The notes: generated by a model from the letters alone, not told the origin. DNA of 64,000 nucleotides from Thiotrichales bacterium (GCA_016936535.1 JAFGXP010000017.1:124001-188000); one strand, 5' to 3'. Positions 10,901 to 17,622 are shown, numbered from the stretch's first letter. Numbers and translations: made by a program.

Positions 10901-11526
10901 TGTCGGTCAATGAAGCCGTGATTCAAGCCTGTAAAGCACGGACACGGCCGATCATTATTACGGCTGCCGCTTTGGTCTTGGGCTCAAGTGTGATTCTGTT
11001 TGACCCGATTTTCCAAGGCATGGCAATCTCGTTAATGTTTGGGGTAATCGTTGCCACACTCTTAACCTTAGTGGTCATTCCGTTGGGTTGCGTGAGCGCA
11101 CGCCAAGCGTTTGAACAAGATTGCGAATCAACAGGTTGTCAAGCCGCCCCCGCAGCGAAAGAAAATTCCGAGCCATCCGCTCCAGAATTGTCTAACACCT
11201 CGATGGTGATTCCTTCAGCGGAGCAAAAGTCTATAGCCGAGGAAAAACCGACTGATAGTCTGATTCAAAGCAGTGATCCTCACTTAGCTCTAGTGAACCA
11301 TGCCGATGACCAACAACAACGCCTAGCTGAGACCTGTCAAGGTTGTTGTGGACCAAAAACCGATGCAACCGACAAGGACTTATCGGCAACATCTGGTCCC
11401 GTCAATCACCCTCAAGAAGAGGCTGACTGGGCTTCACCAACTCTGCAGCAGGGTTCTAGTCGCAAGGCGCTCCGCGCTCAACAAGATGCCAAAACGCATT
11501 TAAAGGAAGAAAATGATGAAAATTAA
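7921..11526 (+). CDS. RND-family inner-membrane pump with Cys-containing C-terminal tail
   Basis: A 1201-residue protein. About 1057 residues are a normal RND transporter: TM1 near the N-terminus, two large periplasmic loops, and a TM2-6 segment containing SIGILVDDAVVVLENIYRRW, whose Asp pair is typical of the proton relay. The last 144 residues are extra: hydrophilic, Ser/Gln/Glu-rich, with CESTGC and CQGCC clusters, and predicted cytoplasmic. It resembles the AcrB/HAE superfamily broadly; I see no methionine cluster or other feature that assigns a substrate. The start ATG at 7921 has AGAAGGA at 7906-7912; the frame also opens at TTG 7915. It overlaps the next gene by 14 bases, which argues for one operon. 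Confidence 0.9.
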   Translation: MAHSDSSHDIAGSIARNYIRSPLTPLLLIASFLIGIFGVMMTPRQEDPQISVPMADIMIQYPGASAKQVEALVSEPLERLLKEIDGVEHVYSASMRGQSLITVQYKVGENMEKALVNLYNKMSSNADVVPPGIQQPLIKPKGADDVPMITFTLSSDVLDNSQLRLIGLDALQALGEIDGASQGYVIGGEPSEVKIKVLPEKLSGYQLSLTDIGMAIQAANSELETGSIEAWQKVFTVYTGDFLRSVEDINNLIIAIHNGAPVYVRDIAEVTAQNADVTRQVNFYTGPGYAGEAPAVNGRNAITIALAKKPGTNGVSVAQDAIERMQQLQGVVIPPEVYLSISRNYGQSANDKVNNLILKLFIATGAVTLLVWLFLGWRAGTVVAIVIPSVILSTVFMAWILGFTIDRVSLFALIFSIGILVDDAVVVLENIYRRWLLSNKSDDATSVSAVAEVGNPTIIATLAVIAALMPMAFVSGMMGPYMAPIPALGSVAMFISLFAAFAFTPWLAMRIKPSMAYLHKAEEKEHRQAEQFERIFRKIMNTLLGTKVKGWGFLVAILIAFAISVSLIYSTLVPVKLLPFDNKPDMSVVINFPEGTAMPVTANLTHTLVKALQEIPEVSTMESYVGTAAPFDFNGLVRHYYLRQNPWEADIQIHLVGLDQRQRSSHEIAEAIREQLRPLVKDSPATLQIVEMPPGPPVLQAVVAEVYGPDEISRKAAAQQLTDTFQQANNLSDEDNFLSSPYESWRFVIDKQKALESGISVATINQTLKMAMGGYKLGDVKQGFVREATYITLEVPLEVRIDFARLGTIPVSSGQGTTVPLSELGSFEIEQEQGVIYHKDLMPVEYVTANGIGRLGAPIYGMLEAQDLLNQNAETEGLKGQFISRPDGVRETGFMWAGEWTVTYETFRDMGLAFGVALLIIYMLVVWEFKNFMIPLIVMAPIPLTLIGIVPGHWLMGAEFTATSMIGFIALAGIIVRNSILLVDFTRQELEKGLSVNEAVIQACKARTRPIIITAAALVLGSSVILFDPIFQGMAISLMFGVIVATLLTLVVIPLGCVSARQAFEQDCESTGCQAAPAAKENSEPSAPELSNTSMVIPSAEQKSIAEEKPTDSLIQSSDPHLALVNHADDQQQRLAETCQGCCGPKTDATDKDLSATSGPVNHPQEEADWASPTLQQGSSRKALRAQQDAKTHLKEENDEN

Positions 11527-12331
11527 AACACGCTCTTGGCTATCTGCCAGCCTAATCAGCACTGCGCTTTTTACCGGCGCCGCCCAGGCACAATATTGGC
11601 CTCAACCCGAACAAGCCTATCAAGGTGGGTTGCAGAGCCCACAATGGGTTGAGCAGAATGCATACACAGCTCAACGCAGCTATCCAGCTCATTCGGTACA
11701 AGGTGGGTATGGCGCACCCGCATATGCTAGGGTACAAGCGGTTGCGGTAAACACGCCCTACACCCAAAACGGCTATGCACAAACGCCTTATGCAGCTAGC
11801 ACACCGCAAACGTGGCCTGGCTACACAACACAATCTTACTCTGGAGTAGCAACGACACCACAGGCTTATCCAACTCAACCCAATTCAGCTTATCCAGCGC
11901 CCAGCTACGGGTATGGTTATGGTTATGCGCCCACACCACAGACTTATGGCTATGCTCCCGCACCCTATGGGTATGGCCAACAGCCAATGCCGAATGGGTA
12001 TTACGGCGCAATGCCCAATACTTGGAACAACGGGCCTTGGAACAACGGAGGGGCGGGCTATCCGCTCCCCCCTTCAAATTGGAATTTTGCCAATCTCAAC
12101 CCGTTTGACCGAAACAACAACGGATTTGGCAATGGCTTTCCAAATTTTCCAAACTTCAACAACTTTGAGATGCCCAGCCCCCCATTCAATATGCCAAATA
12201 TGAGTATGCCAAATATGAGTATGCCAAATATGAGTATGCCCAATATGGGATTCCCTGGCAGCGGCTTTCCTGGAATGGGCTTCCCAAGCATGGGAATGCC
12301 ATCGATGGGAATGCCGAGCATGGGTTGGTAA
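11513..12331 (+). CDS. Secreted Pro/Tyr/Gly/Asn-rich protein with Met-Pro repeats
   Basis: A 272-residue low-complexity protein with a clear signal peptide (cleavage after GAAQA, about residue 26). The middle is rich in Tyr, Pro, Gly, Gln and Ala (YGYGYAP, YGYAPAPYGYG). The part from about 195 is Asn/Phe/Gly-rich (FGNGFPNFPNFNNF), and the C-terminus is a run of MPNMS units followed by GFPGMGFPS and MGMPS units. No enzyme fold is visible. The composition recalls sulfur globule envelope proteins (Sgp/CV type) and other structural secreted repeat proteins; this is a resemblance, not an identification. AAAGGAAG precedes the start; ATG 11516 is equally possible. Confidence 0.75.
   Translation: MMKIKTRSWLSASLISTALFTGAAQAQYWPQPEQAYQGGLQSPQWVEQNAYTAQRSYPAHSVQGGYGAPAYARVQAVAVNTPYTQNGYAQTPYAASTPQTWPGYTTQSYSGVATTPQAYPTQPNSAYPAPSYGYGYGYAPTPQTYGYAPAPYGYGQQPMPNGYYGAMPNTWNNGPWNNGGAGYPLPPSNWNFANLNPFDRNNNGFGNGFPNFPNFNNFEMPSPPFNMPNMSMPNMSMPNMSMPNMGFPGSGFPGMGFPSMGMPSMGMPSMGW
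12191..12240 (+). repeat. Three tandem 15-bp repeats coding MPNMS
   Basis: The unit ATGCCAAATATGAGT occurs three times in direct succession, and a diverged fourth unit follows. Being identical at DNA level and a multiple of three, the array can expand or shrink without breaking the frame of the secreted repeat protein. Confidence 0.9.
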
Positions 12332-12352
12332 GCTTTTTTACTCTTTTTATCA

Positions 12353-12387
12353 TCAACTGGCTCTGTGCTCGGTCAGTTGAGTTTTTT
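12353..12387 (+). terminator. Rho-independent terminator or attenuator inside the gene train
   Basis: TCAACTG (12353-12359) pairs with CAGTTGA (12374-12380) around a 14-base loop, followed by G and six T. It sits between the two secreted-protein genes, so it probably sets different transcript levels upstream and downstream. Confidence 0.65.
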
Positions 12388-12416
12388 ATACGAGCATAAC
12401 TTAGGAGAATGAAGCA

Positions 12417-13028
12417 ATGAAAATGACAACAATCGCAATCGCCCTTTCTACCCTCGCTTTAGGCACCACTGCCCAAGCCAATTGGGGTGGCAACCCATGG
12501 GGTGCAAACCAAGGCTATGGCAATCAGCAAGGTCAGATGCAAGGGCAAATGGACCAGTACCGCCAAGGCCAAGGTCAAGCACAGGGTCAGGGCCAAGGTG
12601 ACGGTCAAGCGCAAGGCCAAGGAAAAGGCAATGCAAAAGGATCCTTCAATTTTGGCTTCAATGCCGAGTCGGACATGCAAGGACAAGCAGATGGACGTGG
12701 TCAAGGCAACCAAAACACCCAAGGTTACGGCCAAGGATACGGTCAGGGACAAGGCTATGGTCAAGGTTACGGGAATGGCAACGGTTATGGTTACGGCTAC
12801 CCAGCCTATGGTCAACCCTATGCACCAATGCCTTATTACTATGCGCCACAACCCATGCCAAATATGATGCCAATGCAACCGATGCCAATGCCTATGCAGC
12901 CAATGCCTGCGCCTAATATGGCACCGATGGCACCGATGCCAGCGCCCAACATGATGCCACCGCAAGCGGCTCAACCAGCTCCTGCTGCACCCGCAGCTGA
13001 AAAAACAGAAGACAAACCAAAGTCTTAA
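12417..13028 (+). CDS. Secreted Gly/Gln/Tyr/Met-Pro-rich protein
   Basis: A 203-residue protein. The signal peptide ends at about TAQA (residue 21). Blocks follow: WGGNPWGANQGYGNQQ, a Gly-Gln repeat region (GQGQAQGQGQGDGQAQGQGK), a short FNFGFN segment, Gly-Tyr-Gln repeats (GYGQGYGQGQGYG), and a Met-Pro section (MPMQPMPMPMQPMP) with an Ala/Pro-rich charged end. It shares the signal peptide, Gly/Tyr-rich core and Met-Pro end with the preceding gene, so the two are probably partners or distant paralogues. Sulfur-globule-like or cell-surface structural proteins are the nearest analogy. No function can be assigned from sequence. The start ATG follows AGGAGAATGAAGCA. Confidence 0.75.
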   Translation: MKMTTIAIALSTLALGTTAQANWGGNPWGANQGYGNQQGQMQGQMDQYRQGQGQAQGQGQGDGQAQGQGKGNAKGSFNFGFNAESDMQGQADGRGQGNQNTQGYGQGYGQGQGYGQGYGNGNGYGYGYPAYGQPYAPMPYYYAPQPMPNMMPMQPMPMPMQPMPAPNMAPMAPMPAPNMMPPQAAQPAPAAPAAEKTEDKPKS

Positions 13029-13079
13029 TGATAAGTGGCCTCGGCAAGTGCGTAATTGAACGTGCCGAGGCTAGATTTC

Positions 13080-13121
13080 GGTTCAACGCCCTGATTAACA
13101 AGGGCGTCCTGAACCCTTTTT
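13080..13121 (+). terminator. Strong rho-independent terminator
   Basis: Nested stems GGTTCA/TGAACC and ACGCCCT/AGGGCGT (13080-13115) are followed by CTTTTT. A further inverted repeat, GCCTCGGCA/TGCCGAGGC, lies just upstream at 13038-13071. Together they separate the secreted-protein genes from the TPR-like gene. Confidence 0.8.
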
Positions 13122-13192
13122 AACGCTTTTGCTGAATCGTCTTACCGACAAGAGACGCTTGAGCAAAAAGTAAGTTTTATGGAGTTAACCAA

Positions 13193-13978
13193 ATGTTTTT
13201 ATTGCGCTTTTTGCTTAACCATAGCTTTATATTCTTGCTCGCGTTTTTGGTGTTTGGACTGTCTCATTTTTACTTTGGTTCAACATCGCCTGCTTCGACA
13301 AGCTCATCTCTCAAATCGAATGCACCTGCCGCTTTGACAACGCACTCAAACGACGCTCCGCGCAACCTTGAAGCCCCCATAAGCCCATCGGTTCTAACCC
13401 CTGAAAAAAACCCAAAACAAGATTTAACGCTCGATTCGGTCACGCCTCCCCATTCAACACAAACTCTGATACCAGAAACGATCGAGTTTCCCGATTTGGA
13501 AGGGCAGACCACGCCAACCGCACCGTCCGTAGCGCAGCAAAAACTGCCACAAAATCAATTCCCTTCTTATGATGATCACAAGGAACCCTTAACGGCAACT
13601 CAAGCGCCCTCCTTAGCCCCGCAGCAACTGTTATATTTAGCCAGAGCGGCCGTAGATCAGGGGCAGCTCGAACAAGCACAACACTACTACACGCAAATGC
13701 TTCAGCAATACCCAAGCGCTGAGCTTTTAAATGAAATTGCTAGTCAACTCTACCGGGTCGGCGACTATGAACGGGCTCAACTGGCTTGGGTCGAAGCCTT
13801 GACTTTTTTACGCTATGAAGGCCGTTATCCAGAAGCTCAGCAACTGCTGCGGTATTTAGCGCAATTGACGCCGCAAACCTATCAAAACATCCTTCAGCAG
13901 TATCCACATTTGATCATGGTGCCTTCTGCTTCCAGTGCGCAGTCGCCTTTGCATCCATCCTATTCACCGATTCATTAA
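13193..13978 (+). CDS. Membrane-anchored TPR-like protein
   Basis: A 261-residue protein not recognised as a named family. One N-terminal transmembrane helix (about residues 8-28, FIFLLAFLVFGLSHFYF) is followed by a Ser/Thr/Pro/Gln-rich linker to about 140. A helical region (about 143-235) then fits two to three tetratricopeptide units (LARAAVDQGQLEQAQHYYTQ, YRVGDYERAQLAWVEAL). The end is Ser/Pro-rich. With one N-terminal anchor, the TPR part is likely periplasmic. GGAG at 13181 sets the ATG at 13193. It is followed after 21 bases by the coiled-coil gene, which suggests a shared transcript and a scaffold role; that role is inference. Confidence 0.7.
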   Translation: MFLLRFLLNHSFIFLLAFLVFGLSHFYFGSTSPASTSSSLKSNAPAALTTHSNDAPRNLEAPISPSVLTPEKNPKQDLTLDSVTPPHSTQTLIPETIEFPDLEGQTTPTAPSVAQQKLPQNQFPSYDDHKEPLTATQAPSLAPQQLLYLARAAVDQGQLEQAQHYYTQMLQQYPSAELLNEIASQLYRVGDYERAQLAWVEALTFLRYEGRYPEAQQLLRYLAQLTPQTYQNILQQYPHLIMVPSASSAQSPLHPSYSPIH

Positions 13979-13999
13979 CCCCTTAAAAGAAGACCCTTT

Positions 14000-14710
14000 A
14001 TGACTTTAGAATCTAAACCACAGCAAAACAACGACAATCCGACTCTCGTCCCGCCGCTTAGCGCTGCAGAGCAAATTACCCAACGCCATTCTGAAAATAT
14101 CGACCGTTTAGCATTGACGATGACCCATGGCATTCGCCGTTGGGAAAAGGTGATTTATCCAATGATGATTGCCTTTATTGTTTTGGCAATTTATGGTTTT
14201 TATCTAATCTACAACGTAACTCGGGATATGAATCAAATTACCAATAATATGGGCGCAATGACCGGTGCCGTGGTAGAAATTACTCAAACACTCAGTCAAA
14301 AAATGAACCAAATCGACCGTCAAATGGGGGCGATTAATATTCACATGGATAAGATGAATCAAAATATTAGCGCCGTTCCCAGTCTTGACAACAATATTGG
14401 TTTAATCACGCAATCTCTGCAAAACCTTAATCAACAAGTGACGGTCATGACAGAAAACGTTGGTCAGATGAACCAATCCGTTGGGCAAATGAATCAATCG
14501 GTGTACAGTCTTAACCATGCGGCAGGCAATATGAGCAACCATCTTGGTGAACTCAATCACAACTTCTCCGGCCCAATGAATGCCTTTAACTCGGTAATGC
14601 CTTGGTCGTTTATGCCTAACTTTAGCGGCAATCCATCATATTCGCATCCAGCGCCAGCTCCTTATTATCCAGTACCGGCTTCTCATCCCATTCCTGCCTC
14701 CGCCCCATAA
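14000..14710 (+). CDS. Membrane-anchored coiled-coil protein with Pro-rich tail
   Basis: A 236-residue protein of unknown function. A cytoplasmic N-terminal stretch (about 1-48) leads to one transmembrane helix (about 50-72, VIYPMMIAFIVLAIYGFYLIY). A long Met/Asn/Gln-rich coiled coil (about 73-195) carries recurring MNQ units such as VGQMNQSVGQMNQSVYSLN. The last 35 residues are Pro/Tyr/Ala/His-rich (HPAPAPYYPVPASHPIPASA), echoing the low-complexity ends of the secreted proteins upstream. It lies 29 bases before the dynamin-like GTPase gene, a pairing that suggests a membrane-remodelling complex; this is inference. Confidence 0.7.
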   Translation: MTLESKPQQNNDNPTLVPPLSAAEQITQRHSENIDRLALTMTHGIRRWEKVIYPMMIAFIVLAIYGFYLIYNVTRDMNQITNNMGAMTGAVVEITQTLSQKMNQIDRQMGAINIHMDKMNQNISAVPSLDNNIGLITQSLQNLNQQVTVMTENVGQMNQSVGQMNQSVYSLNHAAGNMSNHLGELNHNFSGPMNAFNSVMPWSFMPNFSGNPSYSHPAPAPYYPVPASHPIPASAP

Positions 14711-14739
14711 GACCACGCTACCTTGAAAAGAGAGAGATC

Positions 14740-16161
14740 ATGACGCCACAAGAACGCTACCAAAAGCTCAGCGCACTCTTAATGCAAGAAAGTCCAGAAC
14801 TGGTGGAGGTCTTAAGTGAGTACCAACTTTTAGACAAGGTCGGCTATAAAACGGGGCTGCTCAAACCGGAACACTCTTATGCAGAGAGCCTTTCTTGGTG
14901 GCCACTGATCTCGGTACTGGGAACCTTTTCCGCCGGTAAATCGAGTTTTATTAATGGCTTGATTGGGAAAAAAGTACAAACCACAGGCAACCAAGCCGTG
15001 GACGACAAGTTCACAGTTATCTGCTATGGCAATCAAGAAGCGGTTCTAACCCTTCCGGGGTTGGCACTGGATGCCGATCCGCGCTTTCCGTTTTATGGAA
15101 TCAGTGCTCAAATTGAGAAGGTTGAACAAGGTGAAGGCAAACGACTTGACAGCTATCTGCAATTGAAAACAACGGCTGCTGATATATTACGTGGCAAAAT
15201 TCTGATTGACTCTCCTGGTTTTGATGCCGACGCCCAGCGCAATGCTACGCTACGGATGAGCAAACACATCATCGACCTCTCAGATCTCGTGTTGGTGTTT
15301 TTTGATGCACGCCATCCCGAACCTGGGGCTATGCGCGATACCTTAAAGCATTTGGTACAGGCCACTCGACAGCGCCACGATGCCAACAAAATTGTCTATA
15401 TACTGAACCAAATCGATACGGCGGCGAAAGAAGACAACCTTGAAGAAGTGATGAGTGCCTGGCAAAAAGCCTTGGCTTCAGAAGGCTTAGTCGGCGGGCA
15501 CCTGCTCGCACTCTATCACCCCGCTGCCGCCGATCTCGGCGAGAACGCCTCTGTCAATGAGCGTTTTGCCAGACGGCGTGAACAGGATATGCAAGCCTTG
15601 CTCACACGGATGGAAAAGGTTCAAGTAGAACGTAGCTATCGGATTATCCATAGCTTAGAAAATTTGGCGCATGAAATCGAGTGGGTGCAAATCCCCAAGC
15701 TTAAAAACGAACTCAAGCGCTGGCGACTCCAGGTTTTGAGCATTGAGGCAGCCCTTCTGGCGACACTCATCAGCTTACTGACAACTCTATGGTTTCTTTA
15801 CGATTTCAATATCGCATCTATCACGGAGTCATCGATTTGGGCGCTTTTACAAAATTCAGCGATATTTGGATTTTCCACTGCACTGCTTTTGTTTTTCAGC
15901 ATTTTTGCGATGCATCATTGGCTTAGGGCTCAGCTGGTTCGCAGACGACAAACTCAACTTCAACAACAAAACGAACACGCGCTTGCCGATGCGCTGGCAT
16001 TCAATACCCCTTTTTGGCGAGGAATGTTCTATGCCTCACCGCGTGGCTGGAAAACCAAAACGCGTAAATGGCTGAGTAAAATTCATCAGTCAGCTAAAGC
16101 ACAAATTCAACGGCGAAACGACCGATATACCAATCCCAGTGGCGAAACCCTTCTCAAGTGA
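14740..16161 (+). CDS. Dynamin-like GTPase with C-terminal membrane hairpin
   Basis: A 473-residue protein of the bacterial dynamin-like / LeoA-type group. G1 is GTFSAGKSSFINGL (about 61-74), a candidate G2 Thr lies in the TTGNQAVDD segment, G3 is DSPGFD (about 157), and the G4 position reads LNQID (about 222), a variant of N/TKxD. Helical sequence follows, then two hydrophobic segments (about 337-358 and 370-395) that form a membrane hairpin, and a basic cytoplasmic end. Such proteins bind and shape membranes in a GTP-dependent way. Most bacterial dynamins occur as pairs; only one is present here. AGAGAG precedes the ATG. It is the last gene of the train. Confidence 0.85.
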   Translation: MTPQERYQKLSALLMQESPELVEVLSEYQLLDKVGYKTGLLKPEHSYAESLSWWPLISVLGTFSAGKSSFINGLIGKKVQTTGNQAVDDKFTVICYGNQEAVLTLPGLALDADPRFPFYGISAQIEKVEQGEGKRLDSYLQLKTTAADILRGKILIDSPGFDADAQRNATLRMSKHIIDLSDLVLVFFDARHPEPGAMRDTLKHLVQATRQRHDANKIVYILNQIDTAAKEDNLEEVMSAWQKALASEGLVGGHLLALYHPAAADLGENASVNERFARRREQDMQALLTRMEKVQVERSYRIIHSLENLAHEIEWVQIPKLKNELKRWRLQVLSIEAALLATLISLLTTLWFLYDFNIASITESSIWALLQNSAIFGFSTALLLFFSIFAMHHWLRAQLVRRRQTQLQQQNEHALADALAFNTPFWRGMFYASPRGWKTKTRKWLSKIHQSAKAQIQRRNDRYTNPSGETLLK

Positions 16162-16322
16162 AAGAGACCAACCCTTGCAATCGTAGAAAACCTTAGGTAG
16201 CGAGACTTAGCGTGATGTTGCACGCAATTCGGCATACAGGAATACGACCAATTAGAAAGCAATAAACCGAGAAAAACCGGAAATAAAAAGCGTGAAGAAA
16301 AGAGCAAAATTTAGAAAGGGAA

Positions 16323-16399
16323 TGGTCGGAGTAGAGGGATTCGAACCCCCGACCACCTGTACCCAAAACAGGTGCGCTACCAGACTGCGCTATACTCCG
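16323..16399 (-). tRNA. tRNA-Pro (anticodon TGG)
   Basis: A 77-base cloverleaf read on the minus strand. It begins CGGAGTA, has TTTTGGG in the anticodon loop, a GGTTCGAATCC T-arm and an encoded CCA end. It is identical over its full length to the second tRNA-Pro at 16681-16757. Confidence 0.97.
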
Positions 16400-16458
16400 A
16401 ACTGACTAGAAAAGAATATCTAGAACAGAAAACCTCGAATGATCAAGGCGAAAGAAAT

Positions 16459-16535
16459 TGGGGCGAATGACGGGGATCGAACCCGCGACAACAGGAATCA
16501 CAATCCTGGGCTCTACCAACTGAGCTACATCCGCC
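16459..16535 (-). tRNA. tRNA-His (anticodon GTG)
   Basis: A 77-base cloverleaf with encoded CCA. The acceptor has the extra G-1:C73 pair characteristic of tRNA-His (GGCGGATG pairs with CATTCGCC), and the anticodon loop reads ATTGTGA. Confidence 0.97.
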
Positions 16536-16567
16536 GTAATAGAAAATTTGATTGACGTACCAACGAA

Positions 16568-16644
16568 TGGCGCGCCCATCAGGATTCGAACCTGAAACCC
16601 TCGCCTTAGAAGGGCGATGCACTATCCAATTGTGCTATGGGCGC
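16568..16644 (-). tRNA. tRNA-Arg (anticodon TCT)
   Basis: A 77-base cloverleaf with encoded CCA. The acceptor is GCGCCCA/TGGGCGC and the anticodon loop contains CTTCTAA, giving TCT, which reads AGA/AGG codons. Confidence 0.96.
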
Positions 16645-16680
16645 ATAATCGAACCACCTATTTCTGAAACTTATCTTAAA

Positions 16681-16757
16681 TGGTCGGAGTAGAGGGATTC
16701 GAACCCCCGACCACCTGTACCCAAAACAGGTGCGCTACCAGACTGCGCTATACTCCG
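16681..16757 (-). tRNA. tRNA-Pro (anticodon TGG), second identical copy
   Basis: First gene of the minus-strand tRNA operon Pro-His-Arg-Pro. It matches the copy at 16323-16399 base for base, so it is a recent or concerted duplication. The CCA is encoded. Confidence 0.97.
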
Positions 16758-16774
16758 GATTCAAGATGGGGCGT

Positions 16775-16803
16775 ATTTTATAGAGGCACCCTATCGGTGT
16801 CAA
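16775..16803 (-). promoter_or_regulatory. Sigma-70 promoter of the tRNA operon
   Basis: On the minus strand TTGACA (16803-16798) is followed after exactly 17 bases by TAAAAT (16780-16775), close to the sigma-70 consensus and about 18 bases before the first tRNA. A GC-rich discriminator (ACGCCCC) follows, as is usual for stringently controlled stable RNA promoters. Confidence 0.88.
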
Positions 16804-16894
16804 CTGGCAAAAGCTAAAATAATCTGCTTTGGCCAAAAACCGAGGTAAGCTCGCGATATTGTAGTGGTCAAGCAAATCTGGCTACGTCTTTAAA

Positions 16895-17012
16895 GCGACG
16901 ATTACAGTCATCACCGACCAATTGATTCCGGAACTCAAAGCGTGGCAATCTCGTTCACTGGAAACACCCTACCCGTTTATTTGGCTGTACGCATTGGAAG
17001 CCAAATGAAGCG
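16895..17012 (+). pseudogene. IS256-family transposase fragment
   Basis: In one frame VITDQLIPELKAWQSRSLE then PYPFIWL matches the catalytic-core region of IS256/Mutator transposases, where the family reads about ITDKVLPEVxEWQxRPL and then FLDAIHxK. The following DAIH segment is damaged (it reads LYALEAK then stop), and neither the start, the end nor the terminal repeats remain. Confidence 0.75.
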
Positions 17013-17092
17013 CACAAAACCCGATTGTTATCAGCTATTGGCGGCGCAAATGATGGGATAACCTTACCGGCAGAAAGCGCATTGCTGAACAT

Positions 17093-17285
17093 TTGATAAG
17101 CGTATTTGAGTTGAGCGAACGCAACGCTTGCAGGCCAGCGCTTCCAATAATGGAGCCATCTTTAGCGAATGAGAGATGGTCTATGGACTTTTTATCGGAT
17201 CAACTCGCCAATGGCCAACGGTTTAGAGTGCTCAATGTTGTTGATGATTACACCCGAGAAATGATTCTGAGTTCACATCCAAAGC
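17093..17285 (+). pseudogene. IS3-family transposase (OrfB) fragment
   Basis: About 60 codons contain NERWSMDFLSDQLANG and RFRVLNVVDDYTRE, the integrase-core region of IS3-group OrfB proteins, with both catalytic aspartates of the first two DDE positions. Homology ends after TREMILS; the frame stays open to 17668 by chance, running into the tRNA-Ser gene. It is a decayed remnant next to the IS256 fragment. Confidence 0.75.
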
Positions 17286-17599
17286 CATGTTTTTCTGGTC
17301 AAAAGAATTTGGTATATGGCTTGTTTAATGACTGTAATTTGCGGCGCCTTGCATCCGTTAGCGTGGAGCGCTCTTTGACAGATTCGTACCCGTGGGAACC
17401 GCACATTTTTGGAAATTTTCTGAAAGCCCCGATTTTTCGGTGGTGTCCAAAAAAAGCGGGAAAATTGAATGCGGATAATGGGCAAGTGGTTTCGTCACTC
17501 TCAAGATTCCCCATTTTTTATCGGCTTTTGACACACACTTTGCAGCGCACAATACTCGTCAGCACACCTAAGTCGTTGATTTTACATTCTTTCAGGCAT
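17286..17599. other. Intergenic remnant region without recognisable gene
   Basis: About 310 bases between the IS3 fragment and the tRNA-Ser terminator. Short frames exist on both strands but show no domain or ribosome site. It is probably degraded mobile DNA, judging by its neighbours. Confidence 0.45.
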
Positions 17600-17622
17600 A
17601 AAAAAACCCGTTTAATACGGGT
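17600..17622 (-). terminator. Terminator of tRNA-Ser
   Basis: The stem AACCCG/CGGGTT around TTTAATA ends, on the minus strand, in seven T. It lies 14 bases past the CCA end of tRNA-Ser. Confidence 0.85.

Noticed and set aside
6642-11526. Assignment of the RND pair as a copper/silver (Cus-type) exporter
   Set aside because: Met-rich and Cys-rich segments are present, but I see no Met relay in the pump and no CusF or CusC gene, so the substrate is left open.
12191-12240. CRISPR-like array
   Set aside because: The repeats are adjacent without spacers and lie in a coding frame; no cas genes occur in the window.
12459-12974. 171-codon minus-strand frame, His/Leu/Trp-rich
   Set aside because: It is antisense to the repeat-rich secreted protein; low-complexity coding strands commonly leave the opposite frame open.
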